A stretch of 64,000 nt of DNA from Sphingobium lignivorans (GCF_014203955.1 NZ_JACHKA010000001.1:1364001-1428000), one strand, 5' to 3'; positions 51,789-61,314 are shown, counted from the first letter of the stretch. Translations and numbers: made by a program. The notes: generated from the sequence alone by a model not told the origin.

Positions 51789-51836
51789 CGCGGGGCGGGG
51801 CTGACAGATGGCCAGCGTCTGCCTATAGGGCGGCGC

Positions 51837-52208
51837 ATGTCAGATGAACGCGAAACGGGCAGCAGGCTCGACCCGAAATTCGACGCCGACGGCCTCATCA
51901 CCGCCGTCGCCAGCCATGTCGACACTGGCGAAGTGCTCATGCTCGCGCATATGAACCGCGAAGCCCTCGATGCCACCATCAAGACGGATCGTGCGCACTT
52001 CTGGTCGCGCAATCGCCGGAAGCTCTGGCGCAAGGGCGAGGAGTCCGGCAACGAGCTTCACGTCGTGGATATGCGGATCGATTGCGATCAGGATGCCGTC
52101 TGGCTGCTGGTCCGGCCGATGGGCCCGGCCTGCCATACCGGCGCGCGGAGCTGCTTCTATCGCCGCGTGACTGCCAAGGGCCTGGAGCGGATTGACGGGC
52201 AGAGCTGA
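51837..52208 (+). CDS. hisI: Phosphoribosyl-AMP cyclohydrolase HisI
   Basis: 123 residues. Zn/Mg-dependent step three of histidine biosynthesis, opening the adenine ring of PR-AMP. Motifs: GEVLMLAHMNREALDATI, FWSRNRRKLWRKGEESGN, DMRIDCDQDAVWLLV with the metal-binding Asp/Cys set, and ACHTGARSCFYR with the zinc Cys pair. It is a single-domain HisI without HisE, as usual in Alphaproteobacteria. Other his genes are not nearby. A lipoprotein gene follows with TGATG overlap. Confidence 0.96.
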   Translation: MSDERETGSRLDPKFDADGLITAVASHVDTGEVLMLAHMNREALDATIKTDRAHFWSRNRRKLWRKGEESGNELHVVDMRIDCDQDAVWLLVRPMGPACHTGARSCFYRRVTAKGLERIDGQS

Positions 52209-52768
52209 TGGCCGTTCGCGTCCGTCAGGCAGGGCTGATGGCGTGCGCCGCGCTCATGCTTGTCCAGTGCAGCGGCGCTGACGACATGCCCGCGCCGGAC
52301 GCCGCATCGCGTGACATGAGCCCGGCCGCCGAGGAACTCGATGCGCTGGCGCTGGAAAGCGGCGCATTGCCTGACAGTGCCGCTCTCGATCCCGCAGGCC
52401 GTTACGGCCGGCGCTATGAGGGCGGGTCGGACAGCCTGTGCCTTGTCCCGGAAGAAGCCGCGCGCGGACGCTATCGCTTCGGCGTCGAGAGCCGGATCGG
52501 CGCGGACGAATATTGCCGGGGCGCCGGGCGTGCCCGCCTCTCGGCCGGCAAGATGCTGCTGCGCTTCGAGGGGGCCGGCAGGGACTGCCTGATCGTCGCG
52601 CGCTATGAAGGCGACAGGGTGGAGATGCCGGGGGGACTGGATTTGCGCTGTGCGGCGCTCTGTTCGAGCCGCGGCTCGTTCGCCGGGGTCAGTTTCCCAC
52701 GCGTGGATCGCAGTGCTGAAGCGGCGCGCGCGATGCAGGACTCGCGCGGACGTCCATTGTGCCGTTGA
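52208..52768 (+). CDS. Putative lipoprotein
   Basis: 186 residues, translationally coupled to hisI by TGATG. A signal peptide with lipobox LMLVQC-SGAD places the lipid-modified Cys at about 21. The mature part has several paired cysteines (SLCLVPEEA; EYCRGAGRA; DCLIVAR; LRCAALCSS) and a beta-type middle resembling a small 'hypothetical lipoprotein' of sphingomonads. No domain recognised; cysteine pairs suggest a disulfide-stabilised periplasmic fold. The sequence just after its stop contains the operator for the next regulator. Confidence 0.82.
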   Translation: MAVRVRQAGLMACAALMLVQCSGADDMPAPDAASRDMSPAAEELDALALESGALPDSAALDPAGRYGRRYEGGSDSLCLVPEEAARGRYRFGVESRIGADEYCRGAGRARLSAGKMLLRFEGAGRDCLIVARYEGDRVEMPGGLDLRCAALCSSRGSFAGVSFPRVDRSAEAARAMQDSRGRPLCR

Positions 52769-52779
52769 CGTAAACGTAA
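52765..52779. promoter_or_regulatory. LiuR-like operator
   Basis: TTGACGTAAACGTAA (52765-52779) contains ACGT-N2-ACGT, the type of site bound by MerR-family LiuR regulators of branched-chain amino acid and acyl-CoA degradation. It overlaps the lipoprotein stop codon and stands 20 bases before the MerR gene, so autoregulation is likely. Motif recollection only, not checked in a database. Confidence 0.6.
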
Positions 52780-52799
52780 GGCTCGGTTAGCATATCGTC

Positions 52800-53231
52800 A
52801 TGTCCAAGCCCATGATGATCGCCGGCATCCCGCAGCCCGAGCAGGACGGGCGCGCGGAATTCACCATTACCGACCTTTGCCAGGAATTCGGCGTCACGCC
52901 GCGGGCGCTGCGTTTCTACGAGGACGAGCAGCTCATCGCGCCGCGTCGCCAGGGACTTGCGCGGGTTTACAGCCAACGCGACCGTGCCCGGCTTGCCTGG
53001 ATTCTGCGGGGTAAGCGCGTCGGCTTCAGCCTTGCCGAAATTCGCGAGATGATCGACCTTTACGATGCTGGCGATGGACGCAGGAGCCAGCGCGAGGTGA
53101 CCATCGACAAATGCCGCGACCGGATCGCGTTGCTCCAGCGCCAGCGCCAGGACATCGACGAGGCGATTGCGGAACTGAAGGGGTTCATCACGCTGGTCGA
53201 AGAGAGCCAGCTTGGCCCCGGGACTGAATGA
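52800..53231 (+). CDS. MerR-family regulator (LiuR-like)
   Basis: 143 residues. Helix-turn-helix FTITDLCQEFGVTPRALRFY EDEQLIAPRRQGLARVYSQR, then a dimerisation helix (RDRIALLQRQRQDIDEAI). No cysteine pair for metal binding (a single Cys at about 103), which fits the acyl-CoA responsive LiuR branch. The next gene is an acyl-CoA dehydrogenase 127 bases downstream, which it probably controls. A further site might lie in that gap; I did not see a clear copy. Confidence 0.9.
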   Translation: MSKPMMIAGIPQPEQDGRAEFTITDLCQEFGVTPRALRFYEDEQLIAPRRQGLARVYSQRDRARLAWILRGKRVGFSLAEIREMIDLYDAGDGRRSQREVTIDKCRDRIALLQRQRQDIDEAIAELKGFITLVEESQLGPGTE

Positions 53232-53358
53232 CCTTCGAAGAGCTCGCCCTTCTTGTAAAGGATGCGCTCTAAACTGCTGTTTCATGGCTTTTTCGGATTT
53301 TCCATCGATCTGAAAAAGCTCTAGTCGTTGATCCACCGCGCCGTTCCAGGAGAGAGAG

Positions 53359-55164
53359 ATGCCCAGCTATACCGCGCCCGTTGCCGATACGCTTTTCGTG
53401 CTGGATGAAATCGTCGGGTTGGACAGGCTGGCCAATGTCCCGGGCTTCGCGGCGGCATCGTCGGATATCGTTCAGGCCGTTCTCGAGGAAGGCGGCAAGT
53501 TCGCGGCCGAAGTGCTCTATCCGCTGAATGCGGTGGGGGACCAGATCGGCTGCACGCGCAACGAGGATGGCACGGTCACCGTGCCGCCGGGCTTCAAGGA
53601 AGCGTTCGACCAGTTCGTGGCGGGCGGCTGGACGACGCTGCATGCGCCGGAAGCCTTTGGCGGGCAGGATCTGCCGATGGTGCTCGCGATCGCGGTCGAG
53701 GAATTCTTCACTGCGGCGAACCATGCCTTCAATATGTATCACGGGCTGACCGGGGCGGCAGTTTCGGCGATCCTCGCCAAGGGCAGCGAGGAGCTGCAGC
53801 AGAAATATGTGCCGAACATGGTCGCCGGCACATGGTGCGGCACGATGAACCTGACCGAGCCCCATTGCGGGACGGATCTTGGCCTCATCAAGTCGCGCGC
53901 CGAGCCGCAGGCGGATGGCAGCTACCGGATCACCGGCACCAAGATCTTCATTTCCGGCGGCGAGCATTCGATGGCGGAGAACATCATCCATCTCGTGCTT
54001 GCCAAGACGCCGGGCGCGCCGGCGGGCAGCAAGGGCATCTCGCTGTTCCTCGTGCCCAAGTTCATGGTCGGCGAAGACGGCACGCTTGGCGCGCACAATG
54101 CCGTCTCCTGCGGCTCGATCGAGCACAAGATGGGCATCCACGGCAATGCCACCTGCGTCATGAATTATGACGGGGCGACCGGCTGGATGATCGGCGAGGA
54201 GAACAAGGGGCTCGCCGCCATGTTCATCATGATGAACCAGGCGAGGCTGGGCGTGGGCGTGCAGGGACTGGCGCAGGCGGAAGTCGCTTACCAGCAGGCC
54301 GTCCGCTATGCCATGGATCGCCGGCAGGGGCGCGCGCTCACCGGCCCGGCCGAGCCGGACCAGCCCGCGGATACGCTGTTCGTCCACCCCGATGTTCGCC
54401 GCATGCTCATGGAAGGCAAGGCTCTGACGGAAGGCCTGCGCGCCCTGCTGCTCTGGGGCGCATTGCAGGTCGATCTCGCCAAGCTCGCGCCGACCGAGGA
54501 AGAGCGCCAGGCGGCGGATGACCTGATCTCGCTGCTCACGCCCGTCATCAAGGGCTACGGCACGGACAAGGGCTTCGATGTTGCCGTCCTCGCGCAGCAG
54601 GTTTTCGGCGGGCACGGCTATATTCAGGAATGGGGCGTGGAGCAGAATGTGCGCGATGCGCGCATCGCCATGATCTACGAGGGCACCAATGGGGTGCAGG
54701 CGATGGACCTCGTCGGGCGCAAGCTGCCGAAGGACGGCGGGCGCGCCATCCAAGCGTTCTTCCGCATCGTGGGCGAGGATGTCGCGGCGGGCAAGGCCGT
54801 GCCGGAAACCGCCGCGATCGCGGAGGCGCTGGAGAAGGCCAATCAGCAGCTTCAGGCGGCGACCATGTGGCTCATGCAGAACGCCATGACCAACCCGAAC
54901 AACGCGGGCGCCGCAGCCTACGCCTATATGCACATCATGGGCATCGTCTCGGTCGGCCTGATGTGGCTGCGCATGGCGCGGGCGGCGCAGGCGAAGATCG
55001 CGGCGGGCGCGGAGAATGGCGACTATCTCAATGCCAAGCTGGTGACCGCGCGCTATTTCGCCGAGCGCATCATGCCCGAGGCGGGCGCCCTGCGCCGCAA
55101 GATCGAGGGTGGTGCCGAGGCGCTGATGGCGCTGCCGCCCGAGGCCTTCCTTACCGCCGCCTGA
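53359..55164 (+). CDS. Acyl-CoA dehydrogenase, DmdC-like
   Basis: 601 residues, starting MPSYTAPVADTLFVLDEIVG with GGAGAGAG upstream. FAD-dependent: GTMNLTEPHCGTDLGLIKSR and ISGGEHSMAENI in the beta domain, MIYEGTNGVQAMDLVGRKL with the catalytic base Glu (YEGTNG) in the C-terminal part. The additional C-terminal helical domain and total length of about 600 match the family containing 3-methylmercaptopropionyl-CoA dehydrogenase DmdC and long-chain relatives. It oxidises an acyl-CoA to the enoyl-CoA; whether the substrate is MMPA-CoA or a fatty acyl-CoA cannot be told. Preceded by its likely LiuR-like regulator. Confidence 0.93.
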   Translation: MPSYTAPVADTLFVLDEIVGLDRLANVPGFAAASSDIVQAVLEEGGKFAAEVLYPLNAVGDQIGCTRNEDGTVTVPPGFKEAFDQFVAGGWTTLHAPEAFGGQDLPMVLAIAVEEFFTAANHAFNMYHGLTGAAVSAILAKGSEELQQKYVPNMVAGTWCGTMNLTEPHCGTDLGLIKSRAEPQADGSYRITGTKIFISGGEHSMAENIIHLVLAKTPGAPAGSKGISLFLVPKFMVGEDGTLGAHNAVSCGSIEHKMGIHGNATCVMNYDGATGWMIGEENKGLAAMFIMMNQARLGVGVQGLAQAEVAYQQAVRYAMDRRQGRALTGPAEPDQPADTLFVHPDVRRMLMEGKALTEGLRALLLWGALQVDLAKLAPTEEERQAADDLISLLTPVIKGYGTDKGFDVAVLAQQVFGGHGYIQEWGVEQNVRDARIAMIYEGTNGVQAMDLVGRKLPKDGGRAIQAFFRIVGEDVAAGKAVPETAAIAEALEKANQQLQAATMWLMQNAMTNPNNAGAAAYAYMHIMGIVSVGLMWLRMARAAQAKIAAGAENGDYLNAKLVTARYFAERIMPEAGALRRKIEGGAEALMALPPEAFLTAA

Positions 55165-55352
55165 CGCGGGGCGGCTCTTCCTCGCGGGGACGGGGCTGGC
55201 CCTCATGGAGGCCGGCTGCCGTCCCCTTTTTGCGCCAAGAACCAACAAGCGCCTTGCATTGTCCGCGCTTCCCGGCATGATCGTATATTATCGACGATCT
55301 GGGCGATTGTTCCCGCGGGATGGGGCGGTGGTCCTGCATGAGGAGGCGGACC

Positions 55353-56861
55353 ATGGACGTGACACGCAAGGGATTTCTGGGACTGGCGGCCGGCAGTCTG
55401 GCGGCGGGCGCGATGGCGGGCCGGTCCGTCACGGCGACGGCCGCCACCGCGAAGTCGGCAGATGCGGTCCGGCCCGCTCACCGGACGCTTATCAAGGGCG
55501 CGGACATCATCACCATGGACCCTGCCCATGGCGAGATACTGGGTGGCGATGTCCTCCTTGACGGCGGGAAGATCGTGGCGGTGGGCAAGGGGCTGACCGC
55601 TGACGGCGCGGAAATCATCGATGCGCGCGGCATGATCCTGATGCCGGGCATGATCGACAGCCACCGGCATGTCTGGGAAGGCATGGACAACGGCGTCGTC
55701 GCCAAGATCTCCAAGACCGTGAATTACTACAATGAATACAAGCTGCGCACGATGGTCTCATACACGCCGGAAGATGCGTGGCTGGCCCAATATGCCAGCG
55801 CCATCCAGGCCATTGATTCCGGCGTCACGTCGCTCATCGATTATTGCCATATCTTCCATACAGCGGAACTGGCCGAGCAGGCGGCGCGCGGGCTGATCGA
55901 TTCCGGCATCGCCGGGACCTTCTGCTACCAGGTGTCTCACTCGCCAACCTACAAGCCGGGCGACACGGTCAAATGGGATGATGCCAATGCCATGCGCAAT
56001 GCCCCGGCGGACGAGCAGCACTGGCAGACGGTGCGACTCCTGCAGGAGCGCGTCTTCACCGGCAAGGACGGGCTCGTGCGGTTCGGCCTGTGCGCCAGCC
56101 CCGGCTTTTCCGACCGGCCCATGACGGAAATTCGTGACGAGCTGGCGAAGATGCGGACATTCGAGCCACACATCATCGCGCAGCACCATCGCCGCTCGCA
56201 TGTCCAGCGGCCGCCGGAAGTGTTCAACCAGTTCAGCCAGCTCGGCGAATGGGGGCTGCTCGGGCCGGACTATCATGTTTCCCACGGCACCGGCTTCATC
56301 GACGAGGAGCTCGACATGTGCCGCGACACCGGCACGATGATCTGCGCGACCACCATGGGCGAGCACAGCTACCCCGATCCCTCGGTCCATGGCCGCGCGC
56401 GCCAGAGGGGCGTGGCGGTCGGCATCGGCGTCGACGGGGCGCTGGCCTTCACGCATGACTATTTCCAGCATGTGCGCGGTGCCTTCTACAATCTGTTCCG
56501 CACGGACATCGGCAAGGAAATCGCCTCGGCCTATCAGGGCGAGGACGTGCTGGATTTCGTGACGCGCCTCGGCGCCCGCTCGATCCGGGAGGATGGGGTG
56601 ACCGGCACGATCAGCGCGGGCAAGCGGGCGGACATGCTGCTGCTGAAGACCGACCGGATCAATTTCCCGATCACGGGCCTGCTCGCCGATCGCGTCGTGA
56701 ATTATTCCAACCAGCCGGACATCGACACGGTGTGGATTGCCGGCGTGGTGCGCAAGCGCGCGGGGCGCATGGTCGGCGTGGACATGGCGGCGCTTAAGGC
56801 GAAGATCAACGAGGCGTCCACCCGCATCAACCGGGACGGTGCGACCATCCGTTTCGTTTGA
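55353..56861 (+). CDS. Exported amidohydrolase (ATZ/TRZ-like)
   Basis: 502 residues, started at ATG 55353 because AGGAGG stands immediately before. The N-terminus (MDVTRKGFLGLAAGSLAAGA MAGRSVTA) resembles a Tat or Sec signal with an R-K pair; an in-frame upstream ATG gives more Arg but no better RBS. Metallo-hydrolase barrel: DSHRHVWEG (HxH), QHHRRSHV, a His in VSHGTGF and Asp in GIGVDGALAF. Similar to cytosine deaminase/atrazine chlorohydrolase-type amidohydrolases. Substrate unknown. 188-base gap before it contains no gene. Confidence 0.9.
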   Translation: MDVTRKGFLGLAAGSLAAGAMAGRSVTATAATAKSADAVRPAHRTLIKGADIITMDPAHGEILGGDVLLDGGKIVAVGKGLTADGAEIIDARGMILMPGMIDSHRHVWEGMDNGVVAKISKTVNYYNEYKLRTMVSYTPEDAWLAQYASAIQAIDSGVTSLIDYCHIFHTAELAEQAARGLIDSGIAGTFCYQVSHSPTYKPGDTVKWDDANAMRNAPADEQHWQTVRLLQERVFTGKDGLVRFGLCASPGFSDRPMTEIRDELAKMRTFEPHIIAQHHRRSHVQRPPEVFNQFSQLGEWGLLGPDYHVSHGTGFIDEELDMCRDTGTMICATTMGEHSYPDPSVHGRARQRGVAVGIGVDGALAFTHDYFQHVRGAFYNLFRTDIGKEIASAYQGEDVLDFVTRLGARSIREDGVTGTISAGKRADMLLLKTDRINFPITGLLADRVVNYSNQPDIDTVWIAGVVRKRAGRMVGVDMAALKAKINEASTRINRDGATIRFV

Positions 56862-56892
56862 GGAAGCGCGGGGCCGCCGGTCGCAGGCTGGC

Positions 56893-58302
56893 CTATCGGC
56901 CTCCGAGCGCCGCCGGAGCGGGATCTGCCGTTCCCGCAGCTTTCGGCAGGAAGCGCCTGGCGTCGGCGCGGGGCAGGGGCGCGAGTTCGCCGCTCTGCAT
57001 GTCCGCGACCGGCCGTGCGCTTTCGGGCAGGCGGCTATTGCTCTTGCCTGCGCGGTCATCGGCCAGCAGGCGCGGGGCCTGCGGGATCGGAACCCGCCGC
57101 GTCATGCACTTGATGCGCGGCGTATCGGGAAACTCGTCGCAATTGTAGAGCATCCGCTCGATTCCGCTGTCCTTCATGCGCAGATAGGAGAAGGACATGG
57201 ATGTCAGGTTGCTCTCCGCGACCGGGAAGCTGCGCGGCGTGGCGCGCGGATCGGTCCATGCAAGCAAGCGGCACTGATCGCGCCCGGCGCACAGCTGGGA
57301 CGCGGCCTGCGCATAACGTGCGGGGTCGCCGCCCTTGTCGATCGTCATGGCGAAGCCATTGCCGTCCGGGTCCATCGCCACGAGCCGGCCCGGGCCGATC
57401 CGCTGGCCGATATGTTCCGGTCCGATCGCGAGGGGGCGGGCCGTGTCGTCGATCAAGGTGCCGGGCAGCCCGGTGAGGGCGAAGGGATCCTCCTCGCCAC
57501 GATGCGCCGGGGAAAGCGCGGCGAGCTTCGCGATCACCGGTTCCGCAGCGATGGCAAGCGCGCGGGCGAAGGCGCCGGGCGTTCCCCACCAGCCTTTCCA
57601 GCGGAAGAAGAGATGCGTGTCGACGGCGGTGACCTTGTCGAGAGACTTGCTCCAGTAGGGCATCACCCAGTCCGTATGATAATGGGTGCTGTGGCCGACG
57701 GGGGCATAGACATCGCCCGCCAGCATGGCGCCGGCCAGTGCCCGGGCGCGCGTCCAGGCCGCGAGCGCGGGGGCGCGGCCCATGGCTCCGTCGCAGGTGA
57801 AAGTGAACTGACAGCCGGTGTTGCGCTCCTGCCCCTGAAAGACGACGCCGCAGACGGTCTTGGGGAAGGCGGGATGGCGCAGGCGATTGAGCACGACCTG
57901 TCCCACTGCCCGCTCTCCCGTCGGATCGTCCCCGGCTTCGTAGATCATCGCTGCGGCGAGGCAGTCCACGGCGCGCTCGCGAGCGGCCGTGTCGCCGCTG
58001 AAATGGAAGGGGCGGGCGGCGGGATTGGGATCGGCAGAGAAGGGGATGGCGGCGTTGAGCTTGCGCGCCTCATCCGGCTTGGAGGCATCGAGCACCAGCG
58101 GCTCGACGACGGGAACGGGGCTATCGGCGCGGGGCGTGCCGGGAATAGGCGCGCTGACCGCATCCTGCGACCCGCGCGTGCCCGTTCCATTGAAGCCGAA
58201 CAGGCCGATCGCCATGGCCGCGACAAAGGCAAGGACAAGCGCGGCGGCGAGCCACCGCCGGCCCATTTCAGGCCGCTCAGCAATCATGCTCTGGCTTGTC
58301 AT
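56893..58302 (-). CDS. Cell-wall hydrolase SleB domain protein
   Basis: 469 residues. An N-terminal membrane anchor (WLAAALVLAFVAAMAIGLFG) precedes a Hydrolase_2/SleB domain at about 110-240: AMIYEAGDDPTGERAVGQVV LNR with the catalytic Glu, GVVFQGQERNTGCQFTFTCD and THYHTDWV. It should cut peptidoglycan glycan strands as a lytic transglycosylase. The C-terminal 200 residues are of unknown function. SleB-type enzymes are common in non-spore-forming Alphaproteobacteria, where they may serve cell division or wall turnover. Confidence 0.9.
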   Translation of the reverse strand: MTSQSMIAERPEMGRRWLAAALVLAFVAAMAIGLFGFNGTGTRGSQDAVSAPIPGTPRADSPVPVVEPLVLDASKPDEARKLNAAIPFSADPNPAARPFHFSGDTAARERAVDCLAAAMIYEAGDDPTGERAVGQVVLNRLRHPAFPKTVCGVVFQGQERNTGCQFTFTCDGAMGRAPALAAWTRARALAGAMLAGDVYAPVGHSTHYHTDWVMPYWSKSLDKVTAVDTHLFFRWKGWWGTPGAFARALAIAAEPVIAKLAALSPAHRGEEDPFALTGLPGTLIDDTARPLAIGPEHIGQRIGPGRLVAMDPDGNGFAMTIDKGGDPARYAQAASQLCAGRDQCRLLAWTDPRATPRSFPVAESNLTSMSFSYLRMKDSGIERMLYNCDEFPDTPRIKCMTRRVPIPQAPRLLADDRAGKSNSRLPESARPVADMQSGELAPLPRADARRFLPKAAGTADPAPAALGGR

Positions 58303-58752
58303 GTTTCTTTCCCACGTCAGAGTGGCGCTATCTGTGCCTCCTGCCGCAGTTTGACAAGATGCAAGCGGCGGAGCGAGGCCGGCGCGGGAGCGACAGTCTC
58401 ATTTCGAGAAACTCCGAGGGCCGGAGGTAAACGACTTTGCGGCCCCGGCGAGTGGTGCTGAGGGGGCGGAGATTCGCCGCTATTTCGGGCCGGAACCTCT
58501 CCACGTGACCAGTCTGCTAGGCGGTCCCAGGCGGCGTGGACAAATTCCGACGCGATGGCGGCGCGCTCATCTCGTCATGAACGACGTCATCCCGGACTCG
58601 ATCCGGGATCCCGCTGCCTTGAACATCGCCGGTCCAGCCGGTTTGAAGAAAAGGAGAAGCGGGATCCCGGAGCAAGTCCGGGACGACGAACGAAAATGGC
58701 CGAAAAACTCGCTTTTGGTTCCCTCAAAGTCCGGGGAACTGGTCCACGCCGC
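58303..58752. other. 450-base gap without genes, containing a dispersed repeat
   Basis: Between the divergently placed end of sleB (leftward start at 58302) and cysK stop there is no credible gene. The right half holds the inverted repeat at 58585-58688 described separately. The left part contains the promoter region of sleB; no other structure was seen. Confidence 0.7.
58585..58688. repeat. Dispersed inverted repeat (REP-like)
   Basis: Left arm 58585-58615 (CGTCATCCCGGACTCGATCC and on) and right arm 58658-58688 (its near reverse complement, ending CCGGGACGACG) are 31 bp each with a 42-base centre. Such CGTCATCCCGG-type palindromes are frequent intergenic repeats in sphingomonad and other alphaproteobacterial genomes. 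It can form a long hairpin and may act as a terminator for cysK, whose stop is 65 bases to its right. Confidence 0.85.
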
Positions 58753-59673
58753 CTAGGCTTCCGGGAGGAAATCCGGCACCGAGAGATAGCGCTCGCCGGT
58801 ATCGTAATTGAAGCCGAGCACTCTGGCGCCGCTCGGGAGCTCCGGCAGCTTCTGGGCGATGGCGGCGAGCGTCGCGCCGGACGAAATGCCCACCAGCAGC
58901 CCTTCCTCGCGGGCGGCGCGGCGGGCATAATCCTTGGCATCGTCCGGTGCCACCTGGATGACGCCATCAAGCAGGGCCGTGTGCAGATTGGTGGGGATGA
59001 ACCCGGCGCCGATGCCCTGAATGGGGTGCGGACCCGGCGCGCCACCGCTGATGACCGGCGAGAGGGTAGGCTCCACGGCGAAGACCTTCAGCCCCGGCCA
59101 GGCCTGCTTGAGCACTTGCGCGCAGCCGGTGATATGGCCGCCGGTGCCGACGCCGGTCACCAGCGCGTCGAGCGGTTCGTCCGCGAAATCGGCAAGGATC
59201 TCCTGCGCGGTCGTGTGGACGTGCACGTCGATATTGGCGGGATTCTCGAACTGCTGGGGCATCCAGGCGTCTGGTGTCTCCTCGACGATCTGAAGCGCCC
59301 GCTCGATCGCGCCCTTCATGCCCTTCTCGCGCGGGGTCAGGTCGAAAGACGCGCCGTAAGCCAGCATCAGCCGGCGACGCTCGATGCTCATGCTCTCGGG
59401 CATGACGAGGATCAGCTTGTAACCCTTCACCGCCGCCACCATCGCGAGGCCGATGCCGGTGTTGCCGGACGTGGGCTCCACGATCGTGCCGCCCGGCTTG
59501 AGGCTGCCGTCCTTCTCGGCCGCCTCGATCATCGAGAGGGCGATGCGATCCTTGATCGATCCGCCGGGATTGGAGCGTTCCGACTTCACCCAGACCGGCG
59601 CGTCGCCGAAGAGCCTGTTGATGCGGATATGAGGCGTGCCGCCGATCGTATCGAGGATGGATGAGGCTTTCAT
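58753..59673 (-). CDS. cysK: Cysteine synthase A
   Basis: 306 residues from ATG 59671-59673, with AGGAG upstream (an earlier ATG lacks this). PLP-dependent O-acetylserine sulfhydrylase: [20 protein letters not shown] contains the PLP Lys, [19 protein letters not shown] is the substrate loop, and [16 protein letters not shown] binds the PLP phosphate. Final step of cysteine synthesis from sulfide. The C-terminus FLPEA lacks further extension. It is 87 bases before the leftward MFS gene's stop, thus possibly in the same transcript. Confidence 0.96.
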   Translation of the reverse strand: MKASSILDTIGGTPHIRINRLFGDAPVWVKSERSNPGGSIKDRIALSMIEAAEKDGSLKPGGTIVEPTSGNTGIGLAMVAAVKGYKLILVMPESMSIERRRLMLAYGASFDLTPREKGMKGAIERALQIVEETPDAWMPQQFENPANIDVHVHTTAQEILADFADEPLDALVTGVGTGGHITGCAQVLKQAWPGLKVFAVEPTLSPVISGGAPGPHPIQGIGAGFIPTNLHTALLDGVIQVAPDDAKDYARRAAREEGLLVGISSGATLAAIAQKLPELPSGARVLGFNYDTGERYLSVPDFLPEA

Positions 59674-59760
59674 GGCCGGTCTCCTGTCAATTTTTCTGCC
59701 GAACGAAAATCGGGAAAAGCTTGGGGCTTTGCAAGAGCGCAATGCCGGATTGTTCCTGCA

Positions 59761-61119
59761 TCATGCGGTTCCTTCGGGCCGTCGGCGGGCAGCGTCGTGC
59801 GATGGCCGCAGATGCTCTTCCGGTGGATCGAAGGTGCGGGCCCGGCGCAATTCGGGGAAAAGGCGTGACCACCAGAGGGTGATGACGAGAGCGCCCGCGC
59901 CGCCGACCAGGACGGCGGCCACCGGGCCGATCAGGGCCGCGAGGAAGCCCGATTCCGCTTCGCCCAGTTCGTTGGAGGCCGAGATGGTCATCAGCGAAAC
60001 GCTGGAGACCCGGCCGCGCATCTCATCGGGCGTGTGAAGCTGGATGAGCGACTGACGCACATAGACGGAGAACATGTCGGCGCTGCCCCATGCCGCCATG
60101 GCGAGCAGCGCGACCAGGATCGCGATCTGCTGCGGCATGAAGGCGGTGAGGCCGAAGACGACGGTGGCGATGCCGAAGACGCCCACGGAGATCAGCATCT
60201 TCAGGCCGACATTGTGCCGCAGCGGCCGGAAGGAAAAGATCAGCGCCGTGATGCCCGCGCCGACGCCGGGCGCTGCCGCGAGGTGGCCGAGGCCCGCCGA
60301 ACCGACATGCAGGATGTCGCGGGCATAGACGGGCAGCAGCGCCGTGGTGCCGGCCAGCAGGACGGCGAAGAGATCGAGCGTGATGGCACCCAGGACGAGC
60401 CGGTTGGTGCGCACATAGACGAGGCCATCCAGCACCTGCCGGAGCGGGTGGCGGTCCCTCTGCGGGGGCGCCTGAGGCACGTGGCCGACGATCATCATGC
60501 CCACCACCGCGCACAGGAAAAGGCCGGCGCTGGCGAGATAGGCATAATGCGGCTTCATGGCATAGGCATAGCCCGCGACGGCGGGGCCTATGATGCTGGC
60601 GGCTTGCCAGGCCATGCTGCTGAAGGCGATGGCGCGAGGCAGCAGATGCTTGGGCACGATATTGGGCGCGAGCGAGCCGATCGCCGGGCCCTGGAAGGCG
60701 CGCGCGAAGCCGAGCACCGCGGCAAGGCAGAAGATGAGCGGCAGGCTTATCCAGCCTTCATAGCTGGACAGCGCCAGTACGCCGGCGCAGCAGAGCAGGA
60801 TGCTGAGCGTCACCATGGCGATGCGGGTGCGCTGGAAATTATCGGCCACGAGGCCCGCAAAGGGCGTCATCACGAAGACGACGCAGAACTGGATGAGGCC
60901 GATCAGCCCGAGTTGCGCGGCGGACTGGGCAGGCCCCATGGTTTCCCGCGCGATGTTATAGGCCTGCCAGGCGATGATGAGCGCCATGCCCGTCGCGCCC
61001 AGGATGGTGCAGAGCCGCACGACCAGATAGGCCCGGAAGGCAGGGATCTGCAGGGGATGAGACGGTTCGGCCGATCCCCCGGTTTCCTCTGGCTCGCTGC
61101 TGGAAGAGGGACTCGCCAT
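59761..61119 (-). CDS. MFS exporter (EntS/MFS_3-like)
   Basis: 452 residues with about 11-12 transmembrane helices. MALIIAWQAYNIARETMGPA, VFVMTPFAGLVADNFQRTRI (the MFS signature after helix 2, with D-R) and LPIFCLAAVLGFARAFQGPA support a drug/siderophore exporter of the MFS_3 type, as EntS. N-terminal about 30 residues are hydrophilic, rich in Ser/Glu/Pro. It reads leftward toward cysK. The substrate cannot be inferred. Nothing else of a siderophore system is in view. Confidence 0.88.
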   Translation of the reverse strand: MASPSSSSEPEETGGSAEPSHPLQIPAFRAYLVVRLCTILGATGMALIIAWQAYNIARETMGPAQSAAQLGLIGLIQFCVVFVMTPFAGLVADNFQRTRIAMVTLSILLCCAGVLALSSYEGWISLPLIFCLAAVLGFARAFQGPAIGSLAPNIVPKHLLPRAIAFSSMAWQAASIIGPAVAGYAYAMKPHYAYLASAGLFLCAVVGMMIVGHVPQAPPQRDRHPLRQVLDGLVYVRTNRLVLGAITLDLFAVLLAGTTALLPVYARDILHVGSAGLGHLAAAPGVGAGITALIFSFRPLRHNVGLKMLISVGVFGIATVVFGLTAFMPQQIAILVALLAMAAWGSADMFSVYVRQSLIQLHTPDEMRGRVSSVSLMTISASNELGEAESGFLAALIGPVAAVLVGGAGALVITLWWSRLFPELRRARTFDPPEEHLRPSHDAARRRPEGTA

Positions 61120-61261
61120 GACCGGTTCCTTGGCTCAAGCGATGACCGCGCGCAACGGCGCAAAGCTTGGCGGCGCTAAAGTTTTTGCCTGTCCGACGGA
61201 TGAAGCGCGGGACGGGTAGCGGGGCGATTCAGGAAACAGCCACCGCGGCATGGGGCCCGGA

Positions 61262-61295
61262 GGCGGGGGAAAGTGATCCCGTCACCTCCCCCGCC
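61262..61295. terminator. GC-rich hairpin after the DUF885 gene
   Basis: GGCGGGGGA (61262-61270) pairs with TCCCCCGCC (61287-61295), with an inner GTGA/TCAC, 20 bases beyond the leftward DUF885 stop at 61315. No T-run follows on the minus strand, so it would be a rho-independent-like but weak terminator or mRNA 3'-end protector. Confidence 0.5.
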
Positions 61296-61314
61296 GCCAG
61301 TGCTGTTCCTCAGG

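Noticed and set aside
53269..55278. Leftward frame of 669 codons opposite the acyl-CoA dehydrogenase
   Set aside because: The sense frame has FAD-enzyme motifs and a ribosome-binding site; the antisense product has none.
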